The notes under the pieces are model-generated. The model ran no database searches and was not told the origin of the DNA. It saw nothing but the letters and a program-made list of their open reading frames with translations. This document shows, one piece after another, positions 25,801-41,200 of a stretch of DNA of 64,000 nt (positions are counted from its first letter, which is position 1; every line of letters begins with the position of its first letter). The stretch spans positions 5,585,001-5,649,000 of the forward strand of contig NC_065888.1 of NCBI RefSeq assembly GCF_905147045.1, given 5' to 3'. The DNA comes from Nymphalis io. Taxonomy: Eukaryota; Arthropoda; Insecta; Lepidoptera; Nymphalidae. Made by a program: the position numbers and the translations under genes.

Positions 25801-28800
25801 TTGAGATCCTGGCGGGCGAGGGCGGCCTCATCGCCGTCGACAAGCTGCTGGACGACGCTAAGAGCTTCGGCCTCGACGCGCCCGAGCCCTTCCGCGACAT
25901 GCTGCTGCAATCCGCCACGCAGGAGACGCGCGCGCTCGTCACGCAAGTACGACTGCTCATTAGGCTGCGGCAAAAATTATACGATACTAAAAATTGTTAA
26001 ATATTTATAATTTCATAAATTATTAATATTATAGTAGACATTAATTAAGAGAGAGAGTTGGTTGGACAAGGGGTTCTCCCCTTGACCCTCCATTCCCCCG
26101 AAAATAAACCTGAAATTAAATCTAGAAAATGATCTGATCTCATCATTATCGATTAATTATATTAACTAGCTTTATGTAGTACAGTACAGTCTAGCCTTCT
26201 GTCAGTCCGCCCCGTGCACTGTTTGACCCAGTCTTAAGGCTGAGTAATAAATAAATGAATTAAATATAAAATAATGGTCGTACCTACACTTGCTAAAAAT
26301 ATACATATATACGTCGCCAAACGACACCACACTCGAGCGAGCGAGAGCTACATGAGAGGGTCCGCAGGTGTGCCAGCGCGTGGAGGACGTGTGGCTGATG
26401 GTGTCGGTGAAGCGCGCGTCGCTGCAGCGCGCGGCGGCGCGGCCCGCGCGGCCCGTGCACGCCGTGCCGCCGCACGTCGCCGCCACGCAGGTACGTCGCT
26501 CCTCTCCCGTGACACTTGTACTGTAAAACATATATGTCAATTCTTACACTGCCAAGTCTGCGCCGACCACTGGATGTTATGTGCATAATTTGTTCTTGGT
26601 GCATCTCATTACATTAGCTCGCTCAGTATTAAAATAAAAAAAACTAAATACATAATTGCTTCTTGGCAAAATAGCAGGTGCCTGACGAAGCATTATGACC
26701 AAAAGTTTTCCTGGGAATTAAGACCAAACTACGAGGTCAATGTCCTTCTTTATTGACTATAGAAGGTACCTAAACTTCAACTTTTGACTGAATATAGAAC
26801 TAAGAGGTCGAGGTTTTGATGAAAATTATAGTACGAAATAGTTGAATAACGAAAATACAAGATCGTATAGTTTTAGTGTATAACTTTCGTGCGTGTGCAG
26901 TCTATGATTAATATTCTGCTCATTCACTCTTAACGATGCGTCGATCGTACAAATGCTGTCGTTTAGTCCGTGTACTATCTGGTGACATGAAATCCAACTA
27001 CATTTCGGTTAAACGAAGGACGATTGATGGTATCCCGTGACTAAAAAAATTACATGTAATTAATTTTTGACTTAGTTAATTAAAAGTCATTCCTAACCTA
27101 TTACAATTGTGTAAATGTTTGGCTTGAGTTTTCTGTAAAGGAATTATAAATAGTAGTCAGAAATTGGCGATATTAGAGTACAAAGTCACGATGCGCACAT
27201 AAAAACAAGTCCCACGCTTGCTCTTAATCTCTCTCCCGTCGTTGGATTGCGGTCCCTTCGGGGTATGAAATTGAAGGAATGGAGAGTATCTACATCTATT
27301 TTAATGCGCACCTGACTGCAATATAATCTTCTTTAATTGCTTAGTATCTGTTTTGTATTGAAGAAATTCGGTCAGACGGCCTATTATTTTTATCTGTATA
27401 TCCAATATCCTGTCATAACACAAAAAAACAATACAAAAAAAAACAATGTAGAATCTTGTTACCCTTACATATTGTTTTAAATAAGTAGATATAGTTTTCA
27501 TTTCGTAAAAAATACGACTCAATTAAAATAAGAATATTATTACAATTTAAACTCGTTACGTATAAGGAACTGTACTACATGTCCAGATTGCTTTGCAAAA
27601 ATATGCAAAAACCAGTAGTTGTTGCGTAGAAAGTGCGAGAAAGCATGCGTGGAGGTCGCACAAGGTATCATTACTGCAAGGCTAATAATATATATTATGC
27701 ATTTTGAATATTATTAACGCTAATTATATGCAAAGTCTTTAAAGACAACACATAATCTATTTATTTTGATGTCAATCACTTTACTTGAAAGTAGTAATTA
27801 TTACTGTGCTGACAAAAATTTTAAACGTTTTTATAATTATTCATTTCACCCCAATTATCCCATTAAAGCTTCTTGTGAAATTGTAAAAAAGATAGAAATG
27901 TTATTAAATCGCATTTGTCTCGTTCTTTGTTTATAAAATATTAATATAATGTGTTTTATAATGTGCTGGTATCACGATAAACTGCGGCGGGATTTTAAAT
28001 TAAACTCGGTATATTTGATGAATTGATGTAAATGTCAAGTCGAGAATTGTTTATTTTTTATAATGAAAATAAATTTAAACGTCTTTTAAATGACTAAATT
28101 TTAATTTTATTTTGTTGTGTGCTGATCTAAAATTCTTAACTTAGTCAATTGGTTTTTTATGCATCAGATTATTATTGTAAGCAATTTTATAGTCTGTACA
28201 AAATTTAGACACAAATATAGATATTGTTTTTTATACTGTGACAAAAATTCCAAGAGTGTGTTGTTTATATTAAAATTTTTTATTTGACTTTTTTAACGTG
28301 ATTAAACTATTTATGATATTGTCGCGTGATTAAATTACTTTCAAATCTTTTAAATAACTTGAATTGCCTGAGTTTATTTAGTCTAATATATAATATAATA
28401 TATTCAAATCACCTTATTACATTGTATTATAAGGCTTGTAGTTTCTCTACACAACTCTTTGGACAAACTTTCTTACTATCAAACTTTCATGCCATTATTG
28501 TATTAATATATGTAACGTGATCATGCCTTCATTGTTTAGATGCTTTCTATTAGTTAGGGCTAACCCTTGATTTGTGAGGTGAATTTTAAAATTAATATCT
28601 ATTACTAATGAAATTATTAAGCTTCAGTTTACTTTTTGTACTAATGTAGGAAAATCGTTAAGGTATGTGAAAGGAAGTAATCTGGAAACTATTTCAAACT
28701 AATGATTCGTTTAAATCATTTCCTCACGTATAGCAACGAGAGGTTTCATCATAGAATGTACTAAAAAAAATGTTTTACTAAACTTGTTTAGAATCCAAGT

Positions 28801-31800
28801 AGCCTACCTCAGAACACTCAAGTTTTTCTCATGATTTGTGATGGCATTACGACTTGCGTAATCTGTTTCTTTTTTAATCTATAAGATTAATCTATATATA
28901 ACAGAACAATACAAACCACTTGAGAACTCGTTCACAAATAAAATCTTTTTTTCGAAACCATTGACAATTAAATCAACCTTGTCGCTTACTTATTATATTC
29001 AAACAATATTACAAGCTACGTTCCACCCGCGGCTTCGCTTGCATGTGTCGGTTGGTGTCAAGTGGTGGCAGTTGTCAGATACCCTATATTATTTTCTGTA
29101 GGCACCCTTGACGGCGGATATGCAAAATTTCATGATGATCAATTGATTCAAACTCACTTTCGTAATATTAGTTAGGACACTAAGGAGTTTTATAATAAGC
29201 ATACATGTTAAATATAATGTTATATAAAATTTAACATTTACATATTACAACAGTTGCTACATATTAGAGGGTACGCGGTTAAATAAATATTTGTAAGGTA
29301 TGCATAATATGGACGACGGTTTTATGGCGTGGTAAGTGAAAGTGGTTATAAGACATTGTGTAAACCATAATATTATAGACCATTGGTGCAATATCCGTGA
29401 CGATACATGATCGGTCGTCATAAACAAAACCTTCGTACGGATATATGAGCTATTTAATTTGAAGATCTGACGTGTAGGCGATCTAAGAAAATTTGAGCCT
29501 TTAAAACATGTATATAGATTTGATTCTTTTCTTCCGCAATACCACATATCTGTAGATTAAAATAAATTAACAATCAATGCTAAAAATTATAAAGCGGACA
29601 TAACGTGCATTATGTAATATCCAGCAGCTGCATCTATTATTACGTTTGAGCGATTCCGTGAGGCGCAATCAATGACAATTGAATGACGCCGCTGGGCTGC
29701 CAGCTGGAATTCATTTGAAGAGGTCGTGACCCTCGCTCCTACCGGTGTCGCCGATATCCAGACTTACTAGTTTATTGTTGATTAAAGTCCATTAAACATA
29801 ATTTTCATTTGTTTTACAGTAATATTATCCTTTTATTTTTTTTTCGCTATTATAATAAGCGAATTATTTATATTATGTATATAACATAATTATATAACTG
29901 TAATTAGGTAATATTATTGTTACATGATTATAAAATAGCTGCTAAATAAATTATTAAATGAATTATAAAAAATCTGGTGGTAGGGCTTTGTGCAAACTCG
30001 TCTGGGTAGGTACCATATACTCATCAGATATTCTACCGCAAAACAGCAATACTTGATATTGTTGTGTTCCGGTATGAAGGGTGAGTGAGCCAGTGTAATT
30101 ACAGGCACAAGGGACATAAAATCTTAGTTCCCAAGGTTGGTGGCGCATTGGCTATAAGCGATGGTTGACATTTCATACAATGCCAATGTCTAAGAGCGTT
30201 GGTGACCACTTACCATCAGGTGGCCCATATGCTCGTCCGCCTTCCTATTCTATAAAAAAAAAATCTGCAATTCTTAGTTTGTACGAATTACTTCTAAATG
30301 CTTAAATTTGTTATTTATCTCGGCTTAGTAATAATTTTGTTACTATGGTTACACTTGATTGGTACATAGGATAGTTTTTATATCAAATAATTTATTGGGG
30401 GATCCTCAGATTACAAACCAAAATAAAAAACTTCATGTTTAAAATCAAAACATTTACGAACCATTGATTTTATATAAAGCTAAATAAAGTACATCTACGA
30501 GGAAGTTAATCCTGTAATTTTAAATACGAAAAATATGTTGGGACCAGCTTGTTATTTAAATATATAATACATAATACGCTTAATGCACAAAATACAGTTT
30601 ACGCAAGAGGAGAGGAATTTATTTTTTAATTTAGTTACACTCAATCCAACATAAACAAAGTCTAGGTACTATTGGTTCGTCTTTCTCACCAGCATAATCT
30701 ACATTCTTATTAATATCCTCCAGACCGATTTCGGCCACGGCGACCAATCTCAAGAGAGATTAGCCAACTACGCAGGAGATATTATAGTGCACAAGTGTGT
30801 TAGCAAACACAGGTGCACTCTCTATTCCCTAACTCTTATAATCCGATGGGACGGCAATCCGACATGAGCGGAAAGAGTTCAGGCGCAGGACCAACGGCTT
30901 TATGTGCTTTCCGAGGCACGGGAGTGTACACACTTCCAACTTCCAGACTCCGGGCTGCTACTGAGAATTTTCTGACAGAAAAACCCAATAACTTTTTTTA
31001 TTGGCCCGACCTTAGAATTGAACCCAGGACGTCCGGGTCTGCGGCCTTATCAAGCCACTAGACCAACGAGGCAGTCAACAGTAACATTCTTATTATAAGA
31101 TATAGGAAGCTTTGTACGGGTAGGATTACATAATTCTAGGATTGTATAATTAAGTTTAAAATATCGATATTAATTTAAAAATTAATAAATTTGAATCAAA
31201 TATACTATGTATTGTGATTGTGACATTTTATGTTATAGTATTGGAGAATATTACTGTCTAGCTTATCTAGGCAAATATAATTAATTATTTCGATTTAAGA
31301 TGGTTTACATATATCGTGTCCAGATTTTATTTGTAAAATTGGTGTAGGTTTCTAAACTTATTTTTTTTAAATCAAAACACTGGTAAGTAGTTAAATCGTT
31401 TTTTAATTGACCTTAACTTCAAAATAGTTCTCACGGTAAATATATACATTAAAGCTAAATATATTAATATCTGCATAGAAGTCTGGGAAACCGCGAGTTT
31501 TTATTTAAATAATGTCTAATATAGACGCTAATAAAAATATCCGTAATAGGCTATTATATCCTAACAAGTTTCACATGTGTGACAGAGAAGTGTTAAGAAT
31601 TAGTGTTTTAGAACTTCGTTATTCAGAACAGGGTTAGGGACATCAGATTTTAGAAATATTTAACATAAGTCGAATATGTACATAGTAAGTTTACTAATTA
31701 TATTCTTATTATAAAACAAAGAACCGGGTACTGACGGATTTTCATATGGTTTTCACCAATGGACGGAATGATTTATGAGGAAGATTTAGGTATGTAATTC

Positions 31801-34800
31801 AATAAAGTTTTGTGTTAATTTACCCCTCCGACTATGTCCTGAGCCGAGGTGCGATCTCGTAGGAAACGCCCTCAGGATGGACGTCATGTAGAGCTCGAAA
31901 TTCCAGGCGGAATCCAGTACTTGCCCCAACGCCCAGTAACGCTGTAAAGGCCAATAGGGCCAACAGCATCCATTCATTCAGAAAAAAATGTGTTAATTGA
32001 TTAAAATATGATTGTTGAAGATTTCAAAAGAAACATGCTGAAGAATGAGAGATTTCCTGCGTGCGCTGCGTAAACTAATAGAGTTATATGTGATATGAAA
32101 CAAACGTTTTCTGTAGACCGTTGTACTACCCGTGCGAAGCCGGGACGGGTAGCTAGTCTTATTATAATCAATTAAACATTGTTTCCTGTTCAACGGAATG
32201 CGTATGCGCCAAGGCAACTTAGTGACTGGAACTTTGATAGCTTTCAATACTTGTCTACGGTATTGATTTTGTTTTATTATTCTAGTAATACAAAAACAGG
32301 TTCAGTAATATTTGTAGGTATTTTTCGATTCATCGTTGATTATTATTATAAGAATGCACGGAATTAATCAAAGGACATTTAATCGCGGTCTATTAAAATG
32401 TAATTCAGAAAATGCTAACTCGTTTTGGACTTTAAATGTACGAAAATATGAAACATTTTCGTTTACCTTATATAATTATAATCATTATAAAAAACCCTAT
32501 ACCAAACTTCAACCTAAAAAAAAATGTAATTCCGTGCCAAAAACACGATTGGGCATTTTATTAATCTGTCAACTTTATTTACATTTCAATATATAACTTA
32601 ATATATAATAAGAACGGAGTATATAATACCTACTGTTGGCCATTATCTTTATACCTGTTTGGAGTGTGAGTACAGACACTTAGGTCATATGATTGGATTC
32701 CTCTTAAGGACTCCGAAATCAGAATACGCACGTTCTAAGGGTGCCTCCAGTGATTTACCGTCATCTTAGGGCGTCGTCGTCGTCATCGAAAATATAATAT
32801 ATTTATTATTAAAAATAATAAAACGGTTAGTCTTAAGTGTAATAGGTAAAAATACTTAAAATGAGTCAACAAATGATTTTATATCAACAGACGTATGTAT
32901 AAAAATTATATGATAAAACTCCATTGCCCAGAATAATAAAATTGATTAAAATAGAACAATAGTTCTATATTGTCTATTAATTATTTATTATGATATCGGC
33001 TAATTAAGATATTGTCTTGTAAAGAGAAGATGTTGTTAAACGAAGGGTACGGATTCCACCTGAACATGTATCTCGGAGATTTGAGATAAAAAATGAGGAT
33101 TTGGGTTTGCATTTACGGAAAAAATTCTTAGACTTCGGAAGTTCATATCCGGCCGTTCGCGCTGTTAAGTTTTACCGAATCTTTTAAATAAAAAAAAAGT
33201 TTCTTTTGTTTATCAAGTCTGCATTCCGTATTGATCCAGTGCGATAAAACTGACGAGTTATGCTCCCAAAGGTTACTATAAATATAATTTTTTTTTTTTT
33301 ATAGAATAGGAAGGCGGACGAGCATATGGGCCACCTGATGGTAAGTGGACATCAACGCTCATTAGTACAGCCATTTTACGATAAGGGAGATTGCGGCGTT
33401 TTCAGAGGCAACATTAATCATATTATATAATGTAGCTAAATATTTATTTATATTATGTTGTATAAAATTCTACGTCTCATGTGATAAAATAGTGTTAGCT
33501 TGTATGTGTATGTAATTTGTTTTTATTACGAAATTGTTTTCCGAAATTTATCTATAATATGCGATTCAGTTTTTCTCTGCCTCATTGTAAATAGTCTAGC
33601 CTTTAAGATTACAACATTCCATTCTCAAGGTGTGTTCACCTTGAGAGGACTGTTATCTTCCATCTTTGCAGACCGTAAAATGTATTATATCATACCTAAG
33701 TATATCATGTACAATGTGTATAAATAACGTATAATATTAAACGAAAAACATTAGTATCAGCAAATATTTGTTCCAAATTTTCGAAAACGATTTCATAGAA
33801 ATCGTTTGTGTTGAAACTTTGTACGGATGTTGCGGATTCGTTGATCTAAAGTGTCAACGGCACACCGGGGAAATAAAATATAAAAACTTTTTCTTCGTGT
33901 TCCATTTCGAAGAGAAATTTGCACTTATTTGTTTACGTTTCAATCTGCGATTAGATAGGACAATAAAAAATAAGGCTTGGGAGTCGGTCGCCTAAAGATA
34001 AAGAAATAGCTTTGATATTCATTTGATTGGTATTAATCAATATAAGCAAAGTTTCACAATTCCAATTATAACTGGCGACTTAAAGCACTTTTATTCATAT
34101 TTATTCCAAGAACATAAAATTGTTCTCACAAATAACTCAAGTCTAGAATGCTCATGCACTATTGTTAAAAACGCAGAACCGCGAGATTCTTCATTCCAGG
34201 TGCAGCTACAAACAACAATGAATATGCGTCCTGTCTCACATATTTTCTGTACATATTCATGAGAAATGTTACCGTCTTAGGGAATCATCTATCGTCATCA
34301 AAAGTTCTCATGCTTGTTTGCAGACTATAAAGTCTTAATCAATTTTTTCGATATACATTATACATATTATATTAATATATTAATAATCTGTTCCAATTTC
34401 GTACGCCGTAGTAACACGTAACAATGTTAATAATTATTATTGTAATATAATAACTGCGTCTAGTTCGACTTTTTTTACTTATTCGATAGCGTTGACGTTT
34501 GTTTGTATAGAATGTAAACATCGTCGTCTCGTGTCAATAATCAAAATTCTATATAAATTGCAGTTAATGTTATCGAATAAGTAAAAAACCCGCCCTAGGC
34601 ACATAGTATAGAAATTAGCGCTCTATATGATTGTACTTACTGTGCTAATTTATATGTTACTGCAAATCCCACGAAAGTCACCGCAGATAAAAGCTTAATT
34701 TAAAGTATGACAATTCGTCTTATTGCACGTAGTGGTGACAGGATAGGTGGTGCATTTTTCGCCCAGAGGATCGGAATTGCGATTCAACGGGGAAATGCTA

Positions 34801-35201
34801 GCATTCTTGCCACCATTCCACGCGATCGTAATTTGTATAGCAGCTATTTTTAATTTATATTTGTATATACTTAAGGCCTTAAAGTAAATAAATTATTTTG
34901 TATTATTATTTTTTGTTGTTATCGCAGCATCTTGAATACATCAGCTTAGTTTTGAAGGTTACTTTAAAGTTCCTGGATTCGTCGAGGTTGAACGAAAGTA
35001 AACTACTAAACTGGATCGTATTTTATTTTTTAGATTTTGATCTCGTTTTAATACTTTCGTCCGATTTATTAACGGGATTTATAATATGTAATTGAGTACA
35101 CGCTAGCCGTCGTCGCGTGTTTATTACGGTACTCAACATACGATATAAAATTACGAACTCATATTATACTGCTTTTTAGACAGTATTTTTAACGATTTAA
35201 A

Positions 35202-35259
<58 letters not shown>

Positions 35260-38200
35260 TATATATATATACCAAATATTAAGTTTGACTCTCTCGTTGA
35301 TCTAGTAGATAGCTTATAGAAGCTGCAGATAGCGAAGCCCTGGGTTCAATTCCGTAGCAGGCCATTAAAACGTTATTATGTATGTATATTACGTCATTTT
35401 CTCCCAAAAGTTCTCTGTAGTAAAAAGACTGGCGTACAACTGGACCCTGATGGTGTGTGGTATATAAGAAGTGTAAATCATTTTAATCACTGTCTGTGTG
35501 CTTCCAACCATGGGATATAAGATGTTATGTCCCTTACGCCTGTATTTACACTATCTCTTTCACCTTTTAAACCGGAACACAACAATTGTGTTTGGTGGTA
35601 GAACAACTGTTGAGTGTTACCAACCCAGGCACACAAAAATATTATATTAGTATACTACTAAAATGTATTATTATTAAAAAAGTACTAATAATAAGAGTTA
35701 ACTTCGAATTGACCGAAGATCTCCGAATATCTGGCAAGAATATTTGACGTTTAACAAACCACAATTTTTTTTTTTCGAATACATATACATACAACACGTA
35801 TCATAGAGATTCTTCTTAAGCACTCAGTATTCCAAACGATGCCTTATACCACCGAACGGAATTATATGTATTCGTCATTTTACTTTCGAAGGGAGTGGAG
35901 TTGCACGTTGATTCTTAAACTCAATCGCGTTTATTGATCGTCGTTTTACCTATTAAGAAACACGTAATGACCAAACTTGTCATATATCTGAGTTTAAACA
36001 TGCGTGTCTATAATGTCGTTCGCCCACATAACCAAACCTTATGCAGAAAGCGTTGTTGACCCTGGCTGAGCAACCGAAAAGTCAGGTCCTCGAACCTTGG
36101 ATTATTTAAATTAAAGTGTAAGTTATAAATTAATTTTAACAACGATTTTAACTGATTATATTTTTTAAATGCAAATGTATGTTTAAAAAACAAAAAACCA
36201 CTTCAGATAAAATTCGAGCCCATAAAAGATTTCATCTCCTTTTCTTCATCCTTAGGAGTGATAATTTTTTAAATTTAAATGGGACCAAATTGAATCTTCC
36301 AATCAAACTATTTTCCAAATCGTTTTATAAATGACGGAGTTCTGAGGTACAATACAAAAAAGGTACATGAAACGAAAGTACAAGCGATTTGAAAACCTCC
36401 TCCTTTTTTAAATTGATTAATATGCATATTATTAATATATAAAAAAAAGAATATTTAAAAGCAAAATTTTATTTAATTAATGCAATAAAATCAATTCAAT
36501 TTATTATACTAGTTTGTATTATCACCAATACCAAAAGTGTGAGAATAATTTCCGCTAATTCGATTTAGTAGAACAGGTTTAAAATGCAGTTGCAAGATTC
36601 ATCCCACCCATATGGAGCTGTGAATTTAAAAGCTTGTAAAAATGATGTATTGTAAAATTTCTATATACTATATATATATACATAATTATTTGGTGGACTG
36701 GCAAATGGGCCATTTGATGGTAAGTCGCCCATAAACGTTGTAAGAAATATTAACCATTACTTACATTGACAATGCGCCACCATCCTTGGGCACAAAGTAT
36801 AGCTGTTTGGTGGTACCTACCCAGATGGGTTTGCACAAATCTCTACCACCAAGTATGTTAAAATGATTTATAGTCAAGACATAAGTACAAAGCTTGGTAG
36901 GAATATAAACTGTAGGAAGTGATTGCTTACAGCACTCCAACTCAATACTGCATTGCGCTTATGCTATCTAAATATTATTTGACTTATAAACTTTGGAATT
37001 TTAGTTATCATAACCCATTCGTTGCATTTGACTTAATTACATATTTAATTAAAGGATATCAGTTTTTTGTTTTGTGTTTTTAATGTTTGAATAATTTAAA
37101 TTTAAATAGCCTTGGTAATAATTATTACTCAAAAATAACAAAGAAAAATATAAGTTATATAATATAATATCATTATAATATCTGATAAAAGTAATACTTT
37201 GTGATGCGTTTCCTTTCTGTTACATTAATTGAAACCTAGGGTTTTACCAATACCAATTAATGCAACTAATAGATCTTGTTTTGTTCAATACAAAACCAGC
37301 ATAGTTTTACACAATGTATTGAATTTTCTAGTCGCCGCAAGTATTACGAAATTGACTATTTACGAAATCGTTAAAGAGTTAAATGTTATGTGAGTGATTG
37401 TAAATGAGTATTTATATTTATGTTTAGGATCAAATCATTATTTTTATAAAACAAAAACAATTTATAATATCATAATTTGATATTTATGGCAACACTTTTT
37501 ATTATTAATAATATTTTGTACTGTATTCACTTCTCTTTCAAGTTCATTGACTCTACATTAATACGAATAGTGAATCTGTATTTGAATTATGAATAATAAA
37601 ATAACTTTCAATTTTGCCCAATCATCGCTACTTATTGGGAGTCATATAAAGAATATGTCAGTCAATGTACCAGATGCCTAAATTGTTTGGTATGTTTAAT
37701 AGTTGTTTACCCTGCCATTATCAAATTTCCTTTCATCTTAGCCATTTTAAAATCAATTAATATTTAAATAAGATATTTTATATCCATAGCTTATGGTTTT
37801 GACATATTTGCTTTTCGTTTTAAGTATTTTTACTTTTTATGCATATTTTTATTTGTTTACGTAATATATTATATAAAAAATATTATAAATTATAATTTTA
37901 TTGCGTCACTAATACGCTATTAATTAGCAGGTGACGTTACAGATAATGTTTTTAATATTTATATGCGTAAGCAAAACCGACACCAAATAAGGATTTCTGA
38001 TCTAAGAGACCTATATTTAGAGAATATACCTCATTGGATAATGGTTGACTTTCAGTGCCGCATTCCATATTTATATATATATTAATACATATATTAATAT
38101 TATACAAAGAATAAAAATAGTAGAAATATATCTAAAACTTTTCTACGAATTCAATAAATTTGATAAATAACGTGTGGGTTTTTTATAGTAAGAAATACAA

Positions 38201-41200
38201 TATAATTTATACGTATATAATTCGTATATATTAATCAAAATGTTAGGTACATACTCTAAAAGGACTAATATTATTCTTTGTACACAGTACGCCTACCGAA
38301 AACCATATCACGTTCAGGCAACGACCTAAAAACAATTTGAACAAAGACTTAAATCACGAGCTTTGTGGTAAATTATATTGAATAGTTAACGTCGAATCAC
38401 GGAATTGTCCTACTCAAGCAAGATTTCTCTGTTTTTATTTTAGAAATGAAAGTGTTGTGCTCGTTTGAAATTTGAACGCTTAAACTTTGCTTTGATTATT
38501 TCGAGTTGATTAATACGTATAATCTTATGTTTACGTGTTAGTAAATATACTGTTCAATTAACCTACATTTCTTAGTCATATGATAATAAAGGTCAATGAC
38601 CTAGTATTAAGCACTTGGCAACGTGGAAGCATTATAATTTTTTTTACAAAAAATATAAAAAGTAAACAAACTATATAACAAGACGATTAGGTATTCAATA
38701 TGTTTTTTTTATAAAATATAATTTTAAAATATTGTCAGATATTGTACCGTCAATAAAAACGAAGGTAAAATTGTAGCGTTTGACGCATTAGGAAAATAAA
38801 ATAATCTTGCACCATTTTGTTGCAAATGGCGGAAGAAAAACCGCTCTATATTCCTTTGCAGTCTATACCGATCTAAGGCAACAAGCGAATGCATAATTTC
38901 TTGTTACACTCGTAACAGATCGTGAAAACTAAATCAGTTAAAATATTCGCCTGTGAATAATTAAGGCATTTATTTAAGATTCGCTTTCTACTGATATCAA
39001 ATTTCTATTTTGAACGTTTTTATTACTACATTATATCTCATTGTTACGTATGACGTAATATGTAAATCTTTTTTGGACATTGTATTTTTTTTAAATATGT
39101 AAGTTATAGAAGAGCCCGTTATCAACGAACCTTTCTTGTTTTCGTTTTTTAAACACTACAAAAAATTAAATAAAGACATTGTACAAAATTATTGTTCCGT
39201 AACACCTTAACCGTAACAGCCTGTGAATGTCCCACTGCTGGGCTAAAGGCCTCCTCTCCTCTTTTTGAGGAGAAGGTTTGGAGCTTATTCCACCACGCTG
39301 CTCCAATGCGGGTTGGTAGAATTCACATGTGGCAGAACTTCAGTGAAATTAGACACATGCAGGTTTCCTCACGATGTTTTCCTTCACCGTAAAGCACGAG
39401 ATGAATTATAATCACAAATTAAGCACATGAAAATTCAGTGGTGCTTGCCCGGGTTTGAACCCACGATCATCGGTTAAGATTCACGCGTTCTTACCACAGG
39501 GCCATCTCGGCTTTTCATTATATTTTTATTTATTAATTATTGTTCAGTATGTATTAAAATGATTGTCGATACAATTTACTTATCCACAATTGCCCCCCAA
39601 ACAGTTTCAGGGATAATCAAAAGTATACTCTAAATATTTATAAAACAGAAGACTTCATAAGCTAGCTAGTTACACATGGTTTACAAAATACATTTTATCT
39701 ATTTGCTTCGCTAATTTTCTATTTTTAAAATATACATGGACTCAATAAATGCAAAACATAAATGATACTGTAGAAATTTTGTTTTGAGCGAATTATTAAA
39801 GTCAAAATCGTTTATAAAAGAAACAAAACCGTCAATATAAATTTACAATCACTATAAACTGATTTATACTTTAGTTAATTTTATTTAGCCAATTTACCTA
39901 ATCTCCATATGAATACGTACCTAGCTATAATAATTTATCTCCACGGGAGATTCGTAGTAAGAAAAGAATGTGTGTATTGTTACGGATATTTATCAACACG
40001 TATTGAATGAATGCCATTTACTATGAAACAGAGTTCTGCACTAAAGAACGCAATATTTTTGCAAGGAAGATATACGTTACTGTTTCTTTTATTAAAACAA
40101 ATGAAATAATGCATATTTCTGAGTGTGATGCTCAACTATGATTGTTTTTGTTTGCAATAATTTATATCCGAGTATAACAATATTATAATATACTAACAAT
40201 ATTAAAGCCAGCAATTTCGTTACCGTGTTCACCTATTCTTTTTTTCCTGTATTTCAATGATAGGTAGGAACAGAAGAGCAAATGTTTTATTTCGTCTGTA
40301 CTGTTTTTTATTTAGTATACAAAAATTGTTGTTTTAAAAACATTTTGAAAGAAGTGTTGTCGAGGACTTCCTACTTGAGCACGTAGGCGAGCGCCAGGGG
40401 ATTGTATGCGCGCCCTGTGCAGCGTGAGCCGCGAGCTCTCGAGCACTCGCAGTCTGTTCGATGAGCCGTAGCGCGGCGGTCCTGCCGCCACGCTCGCGAT
40501 CCTATCCATCATCTGCTCACAAACTTCTAACGGGAACATTTTTTCTACATTCACCTCGTACGTCCGAGTGATCAACATTGTTGTTTATATTACTTGCATT
40601 GGATTTGTGCAGTGTGTGATTTGTTTACCAAAAATATTTCAAGACCGGTGATGTTTTATGGTTGACTGTGTATAACTATTGTGAGTGGTCGTCCTGATGA
40701 AGCGAGCGACGTGGGTGGACGTGGAAACCGGCAGCCGGCTCGGCTGTAACGGCGAGATTTTCTGGAGCGAATGCGCGGAATGCGACTGCGCTTACTGCAA
40801 TCCTAACTACGTTTGCGTCTGTAGCGATAAGGTATATTTATCAATACATTTGTTCATTTTGTATAAAAATAGCAACCACGCGAATTTATTACGAAGTTAA
40901 GGCAAACAAAGATAAAATATATTTTTTAAACCATTTAAAATTTCTTTTAGATAGTTGTCAAAAAAGTATCGTAATATATATATGTCTTTTCTTTTCTTTT
41001 GATCATTGTGTAATTCATTCTGTGTTTATATATTTAATAAAATTCTAACTTTCGTTTGTGCTTTTTAAAATAAAAAAAAATGATTTAACAACATTTATTC
41101 AAATCAAATGTCTGATGCGTAACGTTTCCTATGTTTTGATAAGGAGTGACATCGTATTTATTATCTTTCAGCAAATATTTAATAATCCAATAAATTCAAG

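Larger units (their letters stand above)
26491..40696. other. First part of the giant RhoGEF intron
   Basis: No supported exon. Contains repeats listed separately, the Helitron-like end and the signal-like small frame near 31900. A GC-richer stretch at 29690-29760 is unexplained. 33623-33646 is a 10-base-arm hairpin. Confidence 0.55.

Noticed and set aside
25607..25973. Minus- and shifted-frame open frames over the 25776 exon
   Set aside because: GC-rich shadows of the spectrin-region exon; splice sites and homology favour the plus-strand frame.
26202..26604. Long frames on both strands near 26300-26600
   Set aside because: Shadows of the GC-rich exon 26368-26490.
30813..31061. 82-codon plus-strand frame
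   Set aside because: Lies within the reversed family-C SINE.
39192..39392. 66-codon plus-strand frame
   Set aside because: Lies within the reversed family-A SINE.
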